This document shows, in pieces, positions 20,038 through 29,460 of a stretch of DNA of 64,000 bases. The translations under genes and the position numbers were made by a program. Source of the DNA: Methylobacterium sp. AMS5 (GTDB lineage Bacteria > Pseudomonadota > Alphaproteobacteria > Rhizobiales > Beijerinckiaceae); NCBI RefSeq assembly GCF_001542815.1, contig NZ_CP006992.1:3601501-3665500 (forward strand). Reading direction: 5' to 3'. The number at the start of each line of letters is the position of its first letter. The first letter of the stretch is position 1. The notes under the pieces are model-generated. The model saw only the letters and a list, made by a program, of their open reading frames with translations, ran no database searches and was not told the origin of the DNA.

Positions 20038-21843
20038 TCAAGCCGCCTCGAACAGCGGCACCCGGCGCATCTCCGGCACCAGTACCACGCCCTTGTCGGT
20101 GATACGGATCTGCGGGATCACCGCGAGCGGGATCAGGTTGAAGCCCATATAGGGGATGCTGCAGCCGGCCCGCTCCCAGGCGCGCTTGAGCGCCTTCACC
20201 TCCTCCGCCACCGCGCCCACGCGCTTGTCGGAGAGGAGGCCCGCCACCGGCAGCGCCACCATCGCGACGACCTGCCCCTCCTCGACGACGCAGACGCCGC
20301 CTTGATGGGCGGCGATGGCGTCGAGGGCCACCCGCATGTCGGCTTCGTTCAGCCCCGCGACGATGAGGTTGTGCGAATCGTGGCCGACGCTGCTCGCCAC
20401 CGCGCCGCGCTTCAAGCCGAAGGCCGAGAGCAGCCCGTGGGCGACGCCACCGGAACGGCCGTGCCGTTCGACCACCGCGACGTGGCAGAGATCGTGCGCG
20501 GCGAGCGTCGCCGCCCAATCCGCGCCGGGGGTGAGCGCGACGCGCTCATGCGTCAGCTCGATGCCCGGCAGCGTGGTGCGGATCGCGTTGACCGTGCAGG
20601 GCCCGGCGGGCAGCGCCGGGATCAGGGCGGGAACGGGATCGGGCAGGCGGACCGTGGCGTAGGCAGGGGCCGGGTAGCGGTAGGGCCGGGCCAGCGCCTC
20701 TTCGAGACGCGGCGTCGGCCGGCGGTCCTCCACCACCTGTTGCCCGCCATACCATGTCGCCTGCGGCTTGAGATCGTCGTTCAGGAGCACGAGATCGGCC
20801 CGGCGTCCACCGCCGAGGCCGCCGACCTCACCGTCGAGGCCGTAGCGGGTAGCCCCATGCAAGGAGCCCATGGCCCAGGCCGCGGGTTTCGGGATGCCGC
20901 GCGCCACCGCCTCGCGCACCACCCAGTCGAGGCCGAACGCCAGCAGGTCGTCGGCGTCGCGGTCGTCGGTGCAGGCGCAGACCCGCTTCCAGGCGGCGCC
21001 GTACTCGGTCACGGTGCCGATGGCCTTGGGCAGCGAGTGCCAGGGCGTGGTCGGCGGCCCCCCGCGCAGAAAGATCCAGAGACCGGCTTCCAGAAGATCG
21101 TCGGCGATGTCGGCATCCACGGCCTCGTGGGTGTCGGTGACGCCGCTCGCGGCGTAGGCCGCCACGAAGTCGCGGCCGTAGACATGGCCGGAAACCGGGC
21201 GGCCCCGCTCCAGCGCGGCGCGGATGATGGCGTGCGCCCGCTCGTCCCCGCTGGCCACCGCGACGAAATCCATCTTCTCGCCGAGCCCGATCGCCTCGGG
21301 CCAGGCATCGAACAGGGCACCGATCTTCTCCGCCGTCAGGTCGCCGCCCGCGGTCTCGAGATCCGGCGTGGTGGCGGGCACCGTGCTCGGCACGGTCAGG
21401 AAGATGTTGAGGGGCGCCGCGCGGGCATCCTCCAGCATCCATTCCACGCCGTTCACGTCGAGCACGTTGCCGATCTCGTGGCTGTCGCAGACGATCGTGG
21501 TGGTGCCGTTGATCAGCGCGGCCTCGGCGTAGGCACAGGCCGTCACCATACTGCTCTCGATGTGCAGATGCGGATCGACCAGCCCCGGCGCGATCAGGCC
21601 GCCGCGCGCATCGTAGCGCGGGGCGGCGCCGCGATGGTGGCCCGCCGGCTTCACCGCGGCGATGCGCCCGCCCGCGATCCAGATCTCGCGGTCGGGCAGG
21701 ATGCGCTCGGAATAGGTCGAGAGCACCCGCGCACCCGTGATCACCAGATCGGGCTCGGCGCGGCCTGCGGCGACATCGGCGAGGTGCCGCGTCATCCGGG
21801 CCAGCGGCGCGACGGAAAAGCGGGTGAGGGGTTGGGCGGTCAT
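20038..21843 (-). CDS. ade: Adenine deaminase
   Basis: A 601-residue amidohydrolase matching bacterial Ade: the [10 protein letters not shown] metal-binding motif near residue 105, [14 protein letters not shown], and a C-terminal adenine-deaminase domain with SVGHDSHNL. It hydrolyses adenine to hypoxanthine and ammonia in purine salvage, using a binuclear metal centre. The ATG is preceded by AAGGAAGG and opens with MTAQPLTRF; longer frames upstream lack a site. It stands alone, convergent with the lipoprotein gene and ahead of rlmE on the same strand with a ~190-bp gap. Confidence 0.92.
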   Translation of the reverse strand: MTAQPLTRFSVAPLARMTRHLADVAAGRAEPDLVITGARVLSTYSERILPDREIWIAGGRIAAVKPAGHHRGAAPRYDARGGLIAPGLVDPHLHIESSMVTACAYAEAALINGTTTIVCDSHEIGNVLDVNGVEWMLEDARAAPLNIFLTVPSTVPATTPDLETAGGDLTAEKIGALFDAWPEAIGLGEKMDFVAVASGDERAHAIIRAALERGRPVSGHVYGRDFVAAYAASGVTDTHEAVDADIADDLLEAGLWIFLRGGPPTTPWHSLPKAIGTVTEYGAAWKRVCACTDDRDADDLLAFGLDWVVREAVARGIPKPAAWAMGSLHGATRYGLDGEVGGLGGGRRADLVLLNDDLKPQATWYGGQQVVEDRRPTPRLEEALARPYRYPAPAYATVRLPDPVPALIPALPAGPCTVNAIRTTLPGIELTHERVALTPGADWAATLAAHDLCHVAVVERHGRSGGVAHGLLSAFGLKRGAVASSVGHDSHNLIVAGLNEADMRVALDAIAAHQGGVCVVEEGQVVAMVALPVAGLLSDKRVGAVAEEVKALKRAWERAGCSIPYMGFNLIPLAVIPQIRITDKGVVLVPEMRRVPLFEAA

Positions 21844-22033
21844 CGGGGCCTTCCTTGCGCGACTCTCGGGCAGGACGCGCAGGCATCGTGCCACGAAATG
21901 GAAGGCCGGACACAGCCGCCGGTGACAGGTCATTCCAAATCCGGTCGATCCCTTCGGGATGGCGGATTTGGTCGACGCTCAGGCGCCGCGCGGGCTGAGC
22001 GATACGCGCCCCGCTTCGATCAAGCGGCGCGTA

Positions 22034-22753
22034 TCACGCCTGTTCGTCCGCCGCGTCCTTCGCGCCGGACTCGCCGCGGAAGCCCGTGGCCAGCACGTAG
22101 AGTTCGCTCGAATCCGCCCGGCTCGCCTGCGGCTTGACGTGGCGCACGGTGGCGAAGTCGCGCTTCAGCTCGGTCAGCAGATCGCCCTCGGTGCCGCCCT
22201 GGAACACCTTGGCGAGATAGGCGCCGCCCGGCGCCAGGATCTCGCGGGCGAAGACCGCGGCGGTCTCGGCGAGCCCGATGATGCGCAGGTGGTCGGTCTT
22301 CTTGTGGCCGGTGGTGTTGGCGGCCATGTCGGACAGGACGAGGTCGGCCCGCCCGCCCAGCAGCTCGGTCAGGCGCTCGGGCGCGGAGGGATCGAGGAAG
22401 TCGAGGGTGATGAAGGTCGCGCCCGGCATCGGCTCGATGTCGAGCAGATCGATGCCGACGATGCGGCCGCTGTCGCCGAGGATCCGCGCCGCGACCTGCG
22501 ACCAGCCGCCGGGGGCAGCGCCGAGATCGACGATCCGCTGTCCAGGCTTCAGGAGCTTGAAGCGCTCGTCGATTTCGAGAAGCTTGAACGCCGCGCGGGA
22601 GCGGTAGCCCTCGCGCTTGGCGCGGGCGACGTAGGGGTCGTTGAGTTGGCGTTCCAGCCAGCGCTTCTGGGAGAGGGTGCGCCCGCGCCCGGTCTTCACC
22701 CGCTGCTTCAGGTCGCCGCGCAGGCCGCTCGTCCCGCCTCGCCGGTCGCTCAT
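22034..22753 (-). CDS. rlmE: 23S rRNA (uridine2552-2'-O)-methyltransferase RlmE
   Basis: A 239-residue FtsJ/RlmE protein. The SAM site is DLGAAPGGWSQ, and the K-D-K-E catalytic set is visible: Lys in AAFKLLEID, Asp in LSDMAAN, Lys in AKVFQGG and Glu in ADSSELYVL. It 2'-O-methylates U2552 of 23S rRNA in late 50S assembly. An N-terminal basic extension (RVKTGRGRTLSQ) is common in alphaproteobacteria. The gene is often found directly behind a Ppx/GppA gene in this class. Here the two remain in the same orientation but are split by a low-GC gene on the opposite strand. Confidence 0.95.
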   Translation of the reverse strand: MSDRRGGTSGLRGDLKQRVKTGRGRTLSQKRWLERQLNDPYVARAKREGYRSRAAFKLLEIDERFKLLKPGQRIVDLGAAPGGWSQVAARILGDSGRIVGIDLLDIEPMPGATFITLDFLDPSAPERLTELLGGRADLVLSDMAANTTGHKKTDHLRIIGLAETAAVFAREILAPGGAYLAKVFQGGTEGDLLTELKRDFATVRHVKPQASRADSSELYVLATGFRGESGAKDAADEQA

Positions 22754-23053
22754 GGTGTTGGCCCCTGGGGTCTGCCCGGAATCGGAGTCGGAGATGTCGC
22801 AGTCGATTTCCAGCGACGGGTGAAGGCGTCTCGATGGCAACGCGCCGCGCACGAAAAAGCGAACCATCGCTCTAACGCGCCACGCGCTGCGCGTGAAGGC
22901 GCGACCGTCCGCGGATCGCAAGCGCCGATTGCTCGCTGCGTGCGAAAATATCTCGCTCAGGTTGAAATCAAACTTGCGCCGATGAATCGACTCTGCAAAT
23001 TATACTCAAATCAGTTGCACAGATCACATACTCAACAATAAGAGGAAATGCCC

Positions 23054-23485
23054 ATGCAAAAAGATGAGAAATCATCCTCGTGCAGAAGCGCTGCACACAA
23101 GACATTGGAGCAATGGATTGCCGCGGTGGAAAAATTGAGTGTCGATGACACCACGCGTCTCTACACGGAAAATGCGCTTCTTGTTCCAACACTCGAAGAC
23201 GGCGTCCCCAATACACCCGCAACCCGCCGCGCCTATTTCAAAAAATTTCTAAGTCAGGATTCGTTGAGCTGCAAGATAGATCTTCAAGTCGACCACGCCA
23301 GCGGAAAAGACGATGCCGTTTTAATCGGCGGCCTCTACACATTCGAAATAATCAAAAATCGCAAAAAGGAGATAATTCCAGCGAGATTTCTTTTCGTATT
23401 TGAAGAATTCGACGGGCAATGGCTCATCACGGGCCACCATTCCTCCCGACAAAAATCGGGAGACAAGACACAATTCCTGTTTTAG
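23054..23485 (+). CDS. NTF2-like (SnoaL/DUF4440-type) small protein, low GC
   Basis: A ~143-residue soluble protein with the cone-shaped NTF2-like pattern: a helical start (TLEQWIAAVEKLSVDDTTRLY), ENALLVPT, then alternating strands ending FVFEEFDGQWLITGHHSS. It resembles the CaMKII-association or DUF4440/SnoaL group, which includes ligand binders and small enzymes; no catalytic residue can be named. AGAGG is 8 bases before the ATG at 23054, favouring it over the ATG at 23048. Base composition is far below the local ~68% GC, and the gene lies between rlmE and ppx, so recent acquisition is likely. Confidence 0.8.
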   Translation: MQKDEKSSSCRSAAHKTLEQWIAAVEKLSVDDTTRLYTENALLVPTLEDGVPNTPATRRAYFKKFLSQDSLSCKIDLQVDHASGKDDAVLIGGLYTFEIIKNRKKEIIPARFLFVFEEFDGQWLITGHHSSRQKSGDKTQFLF

Positions 23486-23576
23486 ACGCGCAAACTGAGC
23501 TTGACCGGCAGAACCATCGACTGCTCTTTATCTCAGAACTGAACGTAGAACCGATGGAGTCCGACGGCTCCACGTT

Positions 23577-24704
23577 TCAGCGATACCGCCCGCGGCGCCA
23601 GACGCCGTCCTCGCGCATCATGTTCATGAGCAGGCCCTCGCGCAGGCCCCGGTCGGCGATGCGCAGGCGCTCGGACGGGAACACCCGGCGGATCGCCTCC
23701 AGGATGGCGCAGCCGGCAAGCACGAGGTCGGCCCGGTCGCGGCCGATGCAGGGGTTGTCGGCGCGCTGTTCGAGGCGGGTGTCGAGCAGATCCTCGATCG
23801 CGTCGCCGACCTCGTCGTCGCTCATCCAGAGGCCATCCACCCGGCGCCGCTCGTAGCGGGCGAGCCGCAGATGCATGGCGGCAAGCGTGGTCACGGTGCC
23901 GGAGGTGCCGAGCAGGTGGAAATAGGGCGCGGTGGCCGCGGCCGCAGCGCGGATCGCGAAGGGCGAGATGAGGTCGCCGACCTCCTCGACCATGCCCTCG
24001 AAGGTCCGCCGCGTCACCTCGGTGCCGCCGTGGCGCTCGGCCAGCGTCACCACGCCGACAGGCAGCGAATCCCAGGCGCGGATGCGCAAGGTCGGGTCGG
24101 TCGAGGGGTTGGCCGCCGCGCCGTCGAGCCACGCGATCTCGGTGGAGCCGCCGCCGATATCGAAGATCACGACCGATTCCGCCCGCGGGTCGGCGAGCGC
24201 GGCGCAGCCGGTCACGGCGAGATAGGCTTCCGTCTGCCGGTCCACGATCTCGAGGTCGAGCCCGACTTCGGCGCGCACCCGCGCCACGAACTCGGCGCCG
24301 TTGACGGCCAGCCGGCAGGCCTCGGTCGCGATCACCTTGGAGCGGGCCACCGCGCGGGACTTCATCTTGCCCCGGCAGATGCGCAGGGCCTCGACCGTGC
24401 GCTCGATCGCCGCCTCGGTGAGGCGATTGGAATTGCCCAACCCCTCGCCGAGCCGGACGATGCGGGAGAAGGCGTCGATCACCCGGAAGCCGTTGGGCGT
24501 CGGCTCGGCGACCAGCAGACGGCAATTGTTGGTGCCGAGATCGAGCGCGGCATAGGCGTCGCGCCGGCCGTGACGACCGGTTTCGTAGCGTGGGGGGAAG
24601 CTCTCGATCGGGCGTCCGCCCGTGACCGTGCGGGAACCCTCCCGCGATGTCTGCGGGTCGGCGGTGGGGCGGGCCGACACGGCGGCGGCGCTCTCATCCC
24701 TCAT
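23577..24704 (-). CDS. Ppx/GppA family phosphatase (exopolyphosphatase / pppGpp phosphohydrolase)
   Basis: A 375-residue protein of the sugar-kinase/actin-fold Ppx/GppA family. It has ALDLGTNNCRLLV (first phosphate loop), IFDIGGGSTEIAW (second loop), LPVGVVTL and GTSGTVTTLAAM. It is the short form without the C-terminal HD domain, common in alphaproteobacteria. It removes terminal phosphates from polyphosphate or converts pppGpp to ppGpp; sequence alone does not separate these. An N-terminal ~45-residue tail before the fold is poorly conserved-looking, so the true start could be internal. It is on the same strand as rlmE further downstream. Confidence 0.88.
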   Translation of the reverse strand: MRDESAAAVSARPTADPQTSREGSRTVTGGRPIESFPPRYETGRHGRRDAYAALDLGTNNCRLLVAEPTPNGFRVIDAFSRIVRLGEGLGNSNRLTEAAIERTVEALRICRGKMKSRAVARSKVIATEACRLAVNGAEFVARVRAEVGLDLEIVDRQTEAYLAVTGCAALADPRAESVVIFDIGGGSTEIAWLDGAAANPSTDPTLRIRAWDSLPVGVVTLAERHGGTEVTRRTFEGMVEEVGDLISPFAIRAAAAATAPYFHLLGTSGTVTTLAAMHLRLARYERRRVDGLWMSDDEVGDAIEDLLDTRLEQRADNPCIGRDRADLVLAGCAILEAIRRVFPSERLRIADRGLREGLLMNMMREDGVWRRGRYR

Positions 24705-24850
24705 CGACGCGACCGAACTTCCTGGCGATGCAGCCCGGCAAGACGCCCGGCCGACGTGGCCCCAAGGCTACAGGCGTTGTTCAGGAACTGCAAAGGCTGG
24801 ATGGCCGGCCTTACACGATTTGCCGCATGGATTGTCTCGCGAAAGACCCC

Positions 24851-26005
24851 TCAACCCGGTTCCTGCCGCGGCTTGGCACGCCCGCCGACTGTGTAGCTGC
24901 GGCCTTTCCATACGGCCCGGCCGGCACGTCCGGGGCGCAGCAGCACGTTCCACTGGATCGCCAGCGCCGTGACGACGGTGGCGGGGTGGAGGAGAATCGT
25001 CGCGAGCGGCTCGGCGACCCGGAGGGTGATCGCCGCCCGCGTCGCGAGCGAGACGATGACGGCGGCCGCGGCCATGACGGCGGGTGTCCCGGCGCCCAGC
25101 GCCAGGGCGGCGGCCAGAACGAGCCAGGGCAGGATATGGCCGCCGAACAGCAGCACCGTCCAGACCGGGAGCGAAACGGGCGTCGCCATGCCCTCATGCG
25201 CGTTCTTCGAGAAGCCGGCCCAGCTCTGCGGAAAATTTCGGTACATCCGGCAGGCCGCGAGCGCGTGGCCCGCGACGAGATCGGTGTGGAACCCTTGCTC
25301 GCGGAACAGCCGCGGCAGGCGCACGCCGTCATGGAGCGAGGTGCGGATCGCGCCGTGGCCCCCGGTCCGCCGGTAAGCCTCGCGCGCGATCAGGATCAGC
25401 TGCCCGCAGGCGGCGCCGAGCGAGGGGCGGGGCGAGGCGCGCATCAGGGCGATCGGCAGGTAGCCGAGCAGCAGGAAGTCGATCATCGGCACGGTCAGGC
25501 GCTCGCCCAGAGTCTCCATCACCTGCCGCGGCACGCCGCTGACGAGATCGGTGCCGCTCCGGACGGCATGCGCGGCGAGCGCCGCCGCGCCGTCCGGTGC
25601 CAACGTGACGTCGGCGTCGAGAAACAGCAGGCGCTCGCCCCGTGCCGCCTCGGCCAGGGCGGCGCAGGCGTGGTTCTTGCCGGTCCAGCCCTCGGGCAGG
25701 GCGGGAACGGCGATCAGCCGCAGGCGCGGATCGGTGCGGGCGATGCGCTCGACGATTTCGGCGGTCCCGTCGGTCGAGTGATCGTCGCCGACGATCACCT
25801 CGACCGGGACGCCGGAGCTCGCGAGTGCCGCCCGCACCGTGCCCTCGATCACAGCCGCCTCGTTGCGGGCGGGGATCAGGATCGAGACGAGGCCGTCGCT
25901 CGGAGTGGGCTCGGGGCTGTGCAGGATCGCGAGATTGACCGCGGCCAGCCCCGCCGGAAGCAGGGCCAGCGCGAGGGCAACGAGCGCGAGGAGGGTCAGT
26001 GTCAT
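24851..26005 (-). CDS. Family 2 glycosyltransferase of the carotenoid block (CrtQ-like)
   Basis: A 384-residue membrane-attached GT-A glycosyltransferase. There is a hydrophobic N-terminus, then SILIPARNEAAVIEGT, DDHSTDGTAEIVE and FLDADVTL (metal-binding DxD). The C-terminal part has two to three hydrophobic helices. It resembles 4,4'-diaponeurosporenoate glycosyltransferases (CrtQ) that put glucose on a C30 carotenoid acid. It overlaps the acyltransferase stop by 4 bases (ATGA) and ends the desaturase-acyltransferase-glycosyltransferase operon. A hopanoid-type glycosyl transfer cannot be excluded, but hpnI lies elsewhere in the window. Confidence 0.82.
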   Translation of the reverse strand: MTLTLLALVALALALLPAGLAAVNLAILHSPEPTPSDGLVSILIPARNEAAVIEGTVRAALASSGVPVEVIVGDDHSTDGTAEIVERIARTDPRLRLIAVPALPEGWTGKNHACAALAEAARGERLLFLDADVTLAPDGAAALAAHAVRSGTDLVSGVPRQVMETLGERLTVPMIDFLLLGYLPIALMRASPRPSLGAACGQLILIAREAYRRTGGHGAIRTSLHDGVRLPRLFREQGFHTDLVAGHALAACRMYRNFPQSWAGFSKNAHEGMATPVSLPVWTVLLFGGHILPWLVLAAALALGAGTPAVMAAAAVIVSLATRAAITLRVAEPLATILLHPATVVTALAIQWNVLLRPGRAGRAVWKGRSYTVGGRAKPRQEPG

Positions 26006-26817
26006 CGGGTCCGCGTCTCCTCGGAATCGCCGTCCCGGTGCCCCGGCTCGAAGCGGCGGCCGGTCAGCGCGGCCGCGAGCCGCCGCCACCCGTCATACAC
26101 GCCGCCGACCCCGCGCCGGCCCGCCAGCAGCGTCTCGAACCGGGTGGGATCGCGGGCGATCACGTCGCCCGAGAGCCGGTCGAGGGTGGCGGTCAGCGCC
26201 GTCTCCATCCGGGCGAGCCGCTCCGGGCGGGGCAGGGCAAGCAGTTCGGCGGCGGTGAGCGGTTGACCGAAGGCGAGGAAGGCTTCCGCCCCGCGCTCGT
26301 CCCAGAAGGCGTATTCCACGGCCAGCGGCAGGAAGGTCGCCTCGGGGGCGATCTCGGTCAACCGCGCGACGCCCGGCTTCAGCCCCAGCGGGCGAACCCG
26401 CACGTCGGCGAAGCGCCCTTGCGCCGTGATCCAGATCGCGCGGTTCGGCGCACCCAGGATCGTGCGGGAGGCGGACAGGAATTGCGCACCGCCCCGCGCG
26501 CTGTCGAGATCGACGGGAAAGGCGCCCAACTTCCGGAAGATGCCGTACTTCTCCAGCATCGCGGCATCGATCGGCGCGAAGCTCTCGCGCCCCGGAAACA
26601 GCCGGTCGGCCGCGACGAGCAGGATCGCCGCATCCCACCACGCCGGATGGTTGGCGTAGATCACCAGCGGCGCCGTGCCTGTGATGCCGGCCGGAACGCC
26701 CCAGCGGGCCAGCCGCAGGGCGTTCAGGTGGCGCCGCACGAAGCGGTCGAAATAAGCGGCCATGAACCGCCAGAGCGGAGCCGAGCGCTCGGGCGGAAGC
26801 GGTTTGCCCCGCGCCAT
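26002..26817 (-). CDS. PlsC-like acyltransferase of the carotenoid block
   Basis: A 271-residue lysophospholipid-acyltransferase-fold protein. It has the HX4D catalytic motif as NHPAWWD (about residue 63), a LGAFPVDLDS segment, and a TAQGRFADVR stretch in place of the usual EGTR. In this operon it probably acylates the sugar of a glycosylated carotenoid, the step done by CrtO in Staphylococcus by an unrelated protein; this is inference from context. It starts 11 bases after the desaturase stop and overlaps the glycosyltransferase start by 4 bases, which suggests tight co-expression. Confidence 0.82.
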   Translation of the reverse strand: MARGKPLPPERSAPLWRFMAAYFDRFVRRHLNALRLARWGVPAGITGTAPLVIYANHPAWWDAAILLVAADRLFPGRESFAPIDAAMLEKYGIFRKLGAFPVDLDSARGGAQFLSASRTILGAPNRAIWITAQGRFADVRVRPLGLKPGVARLTEIAPEATFLPLAVEYAFWDERGAEAFLAFGQPLTAAELLALPRPERLARMETALTATLDRLSGDVIARDPTRFETLLAGRRGVGGVYDGWRRLAAALTGRRFEPGHRDGDSEETRTR

Positions 26818-26828
26818 CTCGAAAGAAC

Positions 26829-28367
26829 TCAGGCGGTCTTGCGCAGCTCCGGTTCCCCGCGGCCGCGCAGATCCTGATCGAGGGCGTCGGCGGCGATCCA
26901 ACCCGACATCATCACCATCGGCATGCCCGGCCCCGGATGGGCGGCGCCCCCCGCGAGGTAGAGGCCGCGCACCTCCCGCGAGCGGTTGCCGGGCTTGAAC
27001 GCGCCCATCATCCGCCCGTGCGAGGCGAGCCCGTAGATCGCGCCGTTGAGCACCTTGTAGCGGTCGTGGATGTCCTGCGGGGTGAGGTGGCGCTCGACGA
27101 CGATGCGCTCCTCGAGATCCGGCATGCCGCCGGTGCGCTTGAGCTTCTCCAGGATCGTCCGGCGATAGGCCGGGAACATCTTCGACCAGTCGTGGTGCGG
27201 CCGAAGATACGGCGTGTGGACGAGGACGTAGAGCGCCTCGCCGCCCTCGGGCGCCACGCTCGGATCGGTGGAGGAGGGGGCCGCGAGGTAGGCGGTCGGG
27301 TCGGGGGCCGGCTCGCCCTTGCGGTAGATGAAGTCGAACTCCTCCTCCGGGTCGCGGGAGAAGACGAAATCGTGGTGGTTCAGGTGCTCGTAGCGCTTGT
27401 TGAGCCCGAGATAGAGCACCACGCCGGAGCAGGCCGGCTCGAAGAATTTCTTCTCGTAGGACTTGCCGACCTCGCCGCCGACGAGTTCGCGGTAGGTGCG
27501 CACCGAATCCATGTTGGAGATGACGGCGTCGTAGGGCGTGATGCCGTCGCGGGTGCGCAGGCCGCGCAGCTGGCCCGCGGCGATGTCGAGGCCCAGCACC
27601 TCGTCGGCGGGCTTCAACGTGGCGCCGAGTTCGGTCGCGAGCCGCATCAGCCCCTCGGCCACCGCGCGGGTGCCGCCCATCGGGTACCACACGCCTTCGG
27701 CCGTCTGCATGTGGGCGATGGCGCAGAGCACGGCCGGCGCGCCGTAGGGCGAGGAGCCGACATATTGCACGAAGTGGTCGAGCATCTGCGCGAGGCGCGC
27801 ATCCTTGACCTTGCCGCGGATCGTGCTCGCGACGGTGGCGTGCATGCGAAGGCTGAGCACGTCGCGGAGCGTGCCGGGATTCATGTTGGCGCGGATGTCG
27901 ATCGTGTCGAACAGATCCTGCACCGCCTTCCAGAAGAAGAACCGCTCCGAGACGCCGTGCAGATGCTCGGAGACTGCGATGAACTTCTTGTAGCCGTCGC
28001 CCACCCCTTGCCCGGGGGCGAACCGGTCCATGGAGGCGGCCATGGCATCGACGTCCTCGATCAGATCGACGCGCGAGCCGTCATCGAAGAAGCAGCGCCA
28101 TTGCGGGTCGAGGCGGCGCAGATCCATGTAATCGTGCACCGAGCGCCCGGCCTCGGCGAAGATGCGCTCCAGCACGCGCGGCACGGTGAGGATGGTCGGC
28201 CCCATATCGAAGCGGAAGCCGCCCTCGTGCAGCACCGCGGCCTTGCCGCCCATCCAGTCGTTCTTGTCGTAGACCGTGACGCGATGGCCGCGCGCGGCCG
28301 CCACGCAAGCCGAGGCCAACCCACCGAGCCCGCTTCCGACGACCGCGACCGAAGAACCCTGGCTCAT
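26829..28367 (-). CDS. CrtI/CrtN/CrtP-type carotenoid desaturase or oxidase (first of two)
   Basis: A 512-residue FAD-dependent desaturase. The Rossmann dinucleotide fold is VVGSGLGGLASACVAAARGH at residues ~9-28. DMGPTILTVP and a C-terminal GLYLAGGAAHPGPGMPMVMMSG FAD motif follow. It is one of two paralogues in the block; in C30 carotenoid pathways one paralogue desaturates the backbone and the other oxidises the terminal methyl groups. Being first in an operon with an acyltransferase and a glycosyltransferase, this copy may be the terminal oxidase (CrtP-like) that creates the carboxyl to be glycosylated; this is inference. The start ATG gives an immediate FAD fold. Confidence 0.88.
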   Translation of the reverse strand: MSQGSSVAVVGSGLGGLASACVAAARGHRVTVYDKNDWMGGKAAVLHEGGFRFDMGPTILTVPRVLERIFAEAGRSVHDYMDLRRLDPQWRCFFDDGSRVDLIEDVDAMAASMDRFAPGQGVGDGYKKFIAVSEHLHGVSERFFFWKAVQDLFDTIDIRANMNPGTLRDVLSLRMHATVASTIRGKVKDARLAQMLDHFVQYVGSSPYGAPAVLCAIAHMQTAEGVWYPMGGTRAVAEGLMRLATELGATLKPADEVLGLDIAAGQLRGLRTRDGITPYDAVISNMDSVRTYRELVGGEVGKSYEKKFFEPACSGVVLYLGLNKRYEHLNHHDFVFSRDPEEEFDFIYRKGEPAPDPTAYLAAPSSTDPSVAPEGGEALYVLVHTPYLRPHHDWSKMFPAYRRTILEKLKRTGGMPDLEERIVVERHLTPQDIHDRYKVLNGAIYGLASHGRMMGAFKPGNRSREVRGLYLAGGAAHPGPGMPMVMMSGWIAADALDQDLRGRGEPELRKTA

Positions 28368-28438
28368 TGGAAACGCGTCTCCCGCGCGGCCTGAAAAAGA
28401 AGACCGTCAAAGCAAAGCTAGATGCGCGGCAGGGCGGG

Positions 28439-29326
28439 TCAACGTGCCACCCGGTCGCGCTCGGTCCATACCACGCCGCGGGCTGTGGACAGAGACGCGA
28501 GAAAATTGCCGATTTCCCGGCGCCGCTGCGCGGGTTCGAGCACGTCGGCGCCGATTCCGAGACGCCACGCGCGATGGCGGCGGGCGGCGCCCTCGCTGCC
28601 GTCGAGATCCGAAATCTCGCCGGCATAGGCCTCGACCGCGGCGTGATCGGCGGCCAGCCCGGCGGAGACGACCGCATCGGCGCTCAGCCGCAGCATCGCG
28701 GCGAGTTCGTCGAGGTCGGTTTCCGGGTGGTACTGCGTGCCCCAGAACAGCCCGCGCCCGTAGCGGATCTCGATCGCCTGAACGTCGAGCACGGCATTCG
28801 CCGCGAGCACCCGCGCGCCGGAGGGGGCGACGACGACGGCATCGCAATGGATCGCGGGTGCGTCCCAGGCAGGCGCGCGACTGGCGAGCAGCGGGTGCGC
28901 GGCCCCGTCCCCCGTGGCCGTGAGGCGCCGGGCGAAACCGTATTCCGGCCCGCGCGGGTTCTCGCCGACATCCCCGCCCGCGATCGCCGCGGCGACCTGC
29001 ATGCCCCAGCACGAGCCGAACACCGGCAACCCGGCCTCCAAAGCCGCGCGCATCAGGTCGAGCTGGCGCCGCACCGCCGGCCCGCCATCGGCGAGCCGCA
29101 AGGTGGAGCCGGTGAGCACCATCCCGTCGAACCCGGCGAGATCGAACCCGATCGCGGCCTCGGCATCGGCGGGGTTCACCAGCGTGCAGGCCGCCTCGGG
29201 CGCGAGGTCGGCCACCACGGCGGCGAAGGCCTGCGAGGTGGTTTGGCCGACGGCGGACTCGCGCTTCGCACGGCCGTCGCGGTCGTTGCCGTCGGCGATC
29301 AGCAGGCGCAGCATTGCGTTGGTCAT
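28439..29326 (-). CDS. Class I glutamine amidotransferase-like protein
   Basis: A 295-residue GATase1 protein. The nucleophile elbow is FGSCWGMQVAA (Cys ~120) and the histidine-glutamate pair is in QYHPETD, so the Cys-His-Glu triad is intact. An extra C-terminal ~70-residue extension follows. It looks like the GMP-synthase/YvdE-like stand-alone amidotransferases, some of which are gamma-glutamyl hydrolases. It lies inside the carotenoid block on the same strand, 134 bases after the ABC permease gene, and may not belong to the pathway. The substrate is unknown. Confidence 0.8.
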   Translation of the reverse strand: MTNAMLRLLIADGNDRDGRAKRESAVGQTTSQAFAAVVADLAPEAACTLVNPADAEAAIGFDLAGFDGMVLTGSTLRLADGGPAVRRQLDLMRAALEAGLPVFGSCWGMQVAAAIAGGDVGENPRGPEYGFARRLTATGDGAAHPLLASRAPAWDAPAIHCDAVVVAPSGARVLAANAVLDVQAIEIRYGRGLFWGTQYHPETDLDELAAMLRLSADAVVSAGLAADHAAVEAYAGEISDLDGSEGAARRHRAWRLGIGADVLEPAQRRREIGNFLASLSTARGVVWTERDRVAR

Positions 29327-29460
29327 GGGGGTGGGGCGGCTCCGAAGATATCCGGGCGAGAAGACATGCGGGCGCAAGAAGACATGCAGGCCAGCGTGAA
29401 TGGCCCTGCCCGATCTGCCCGGTTCCGTCGCGGAGACGGGTCGCCACGGGTCAATCCGCC

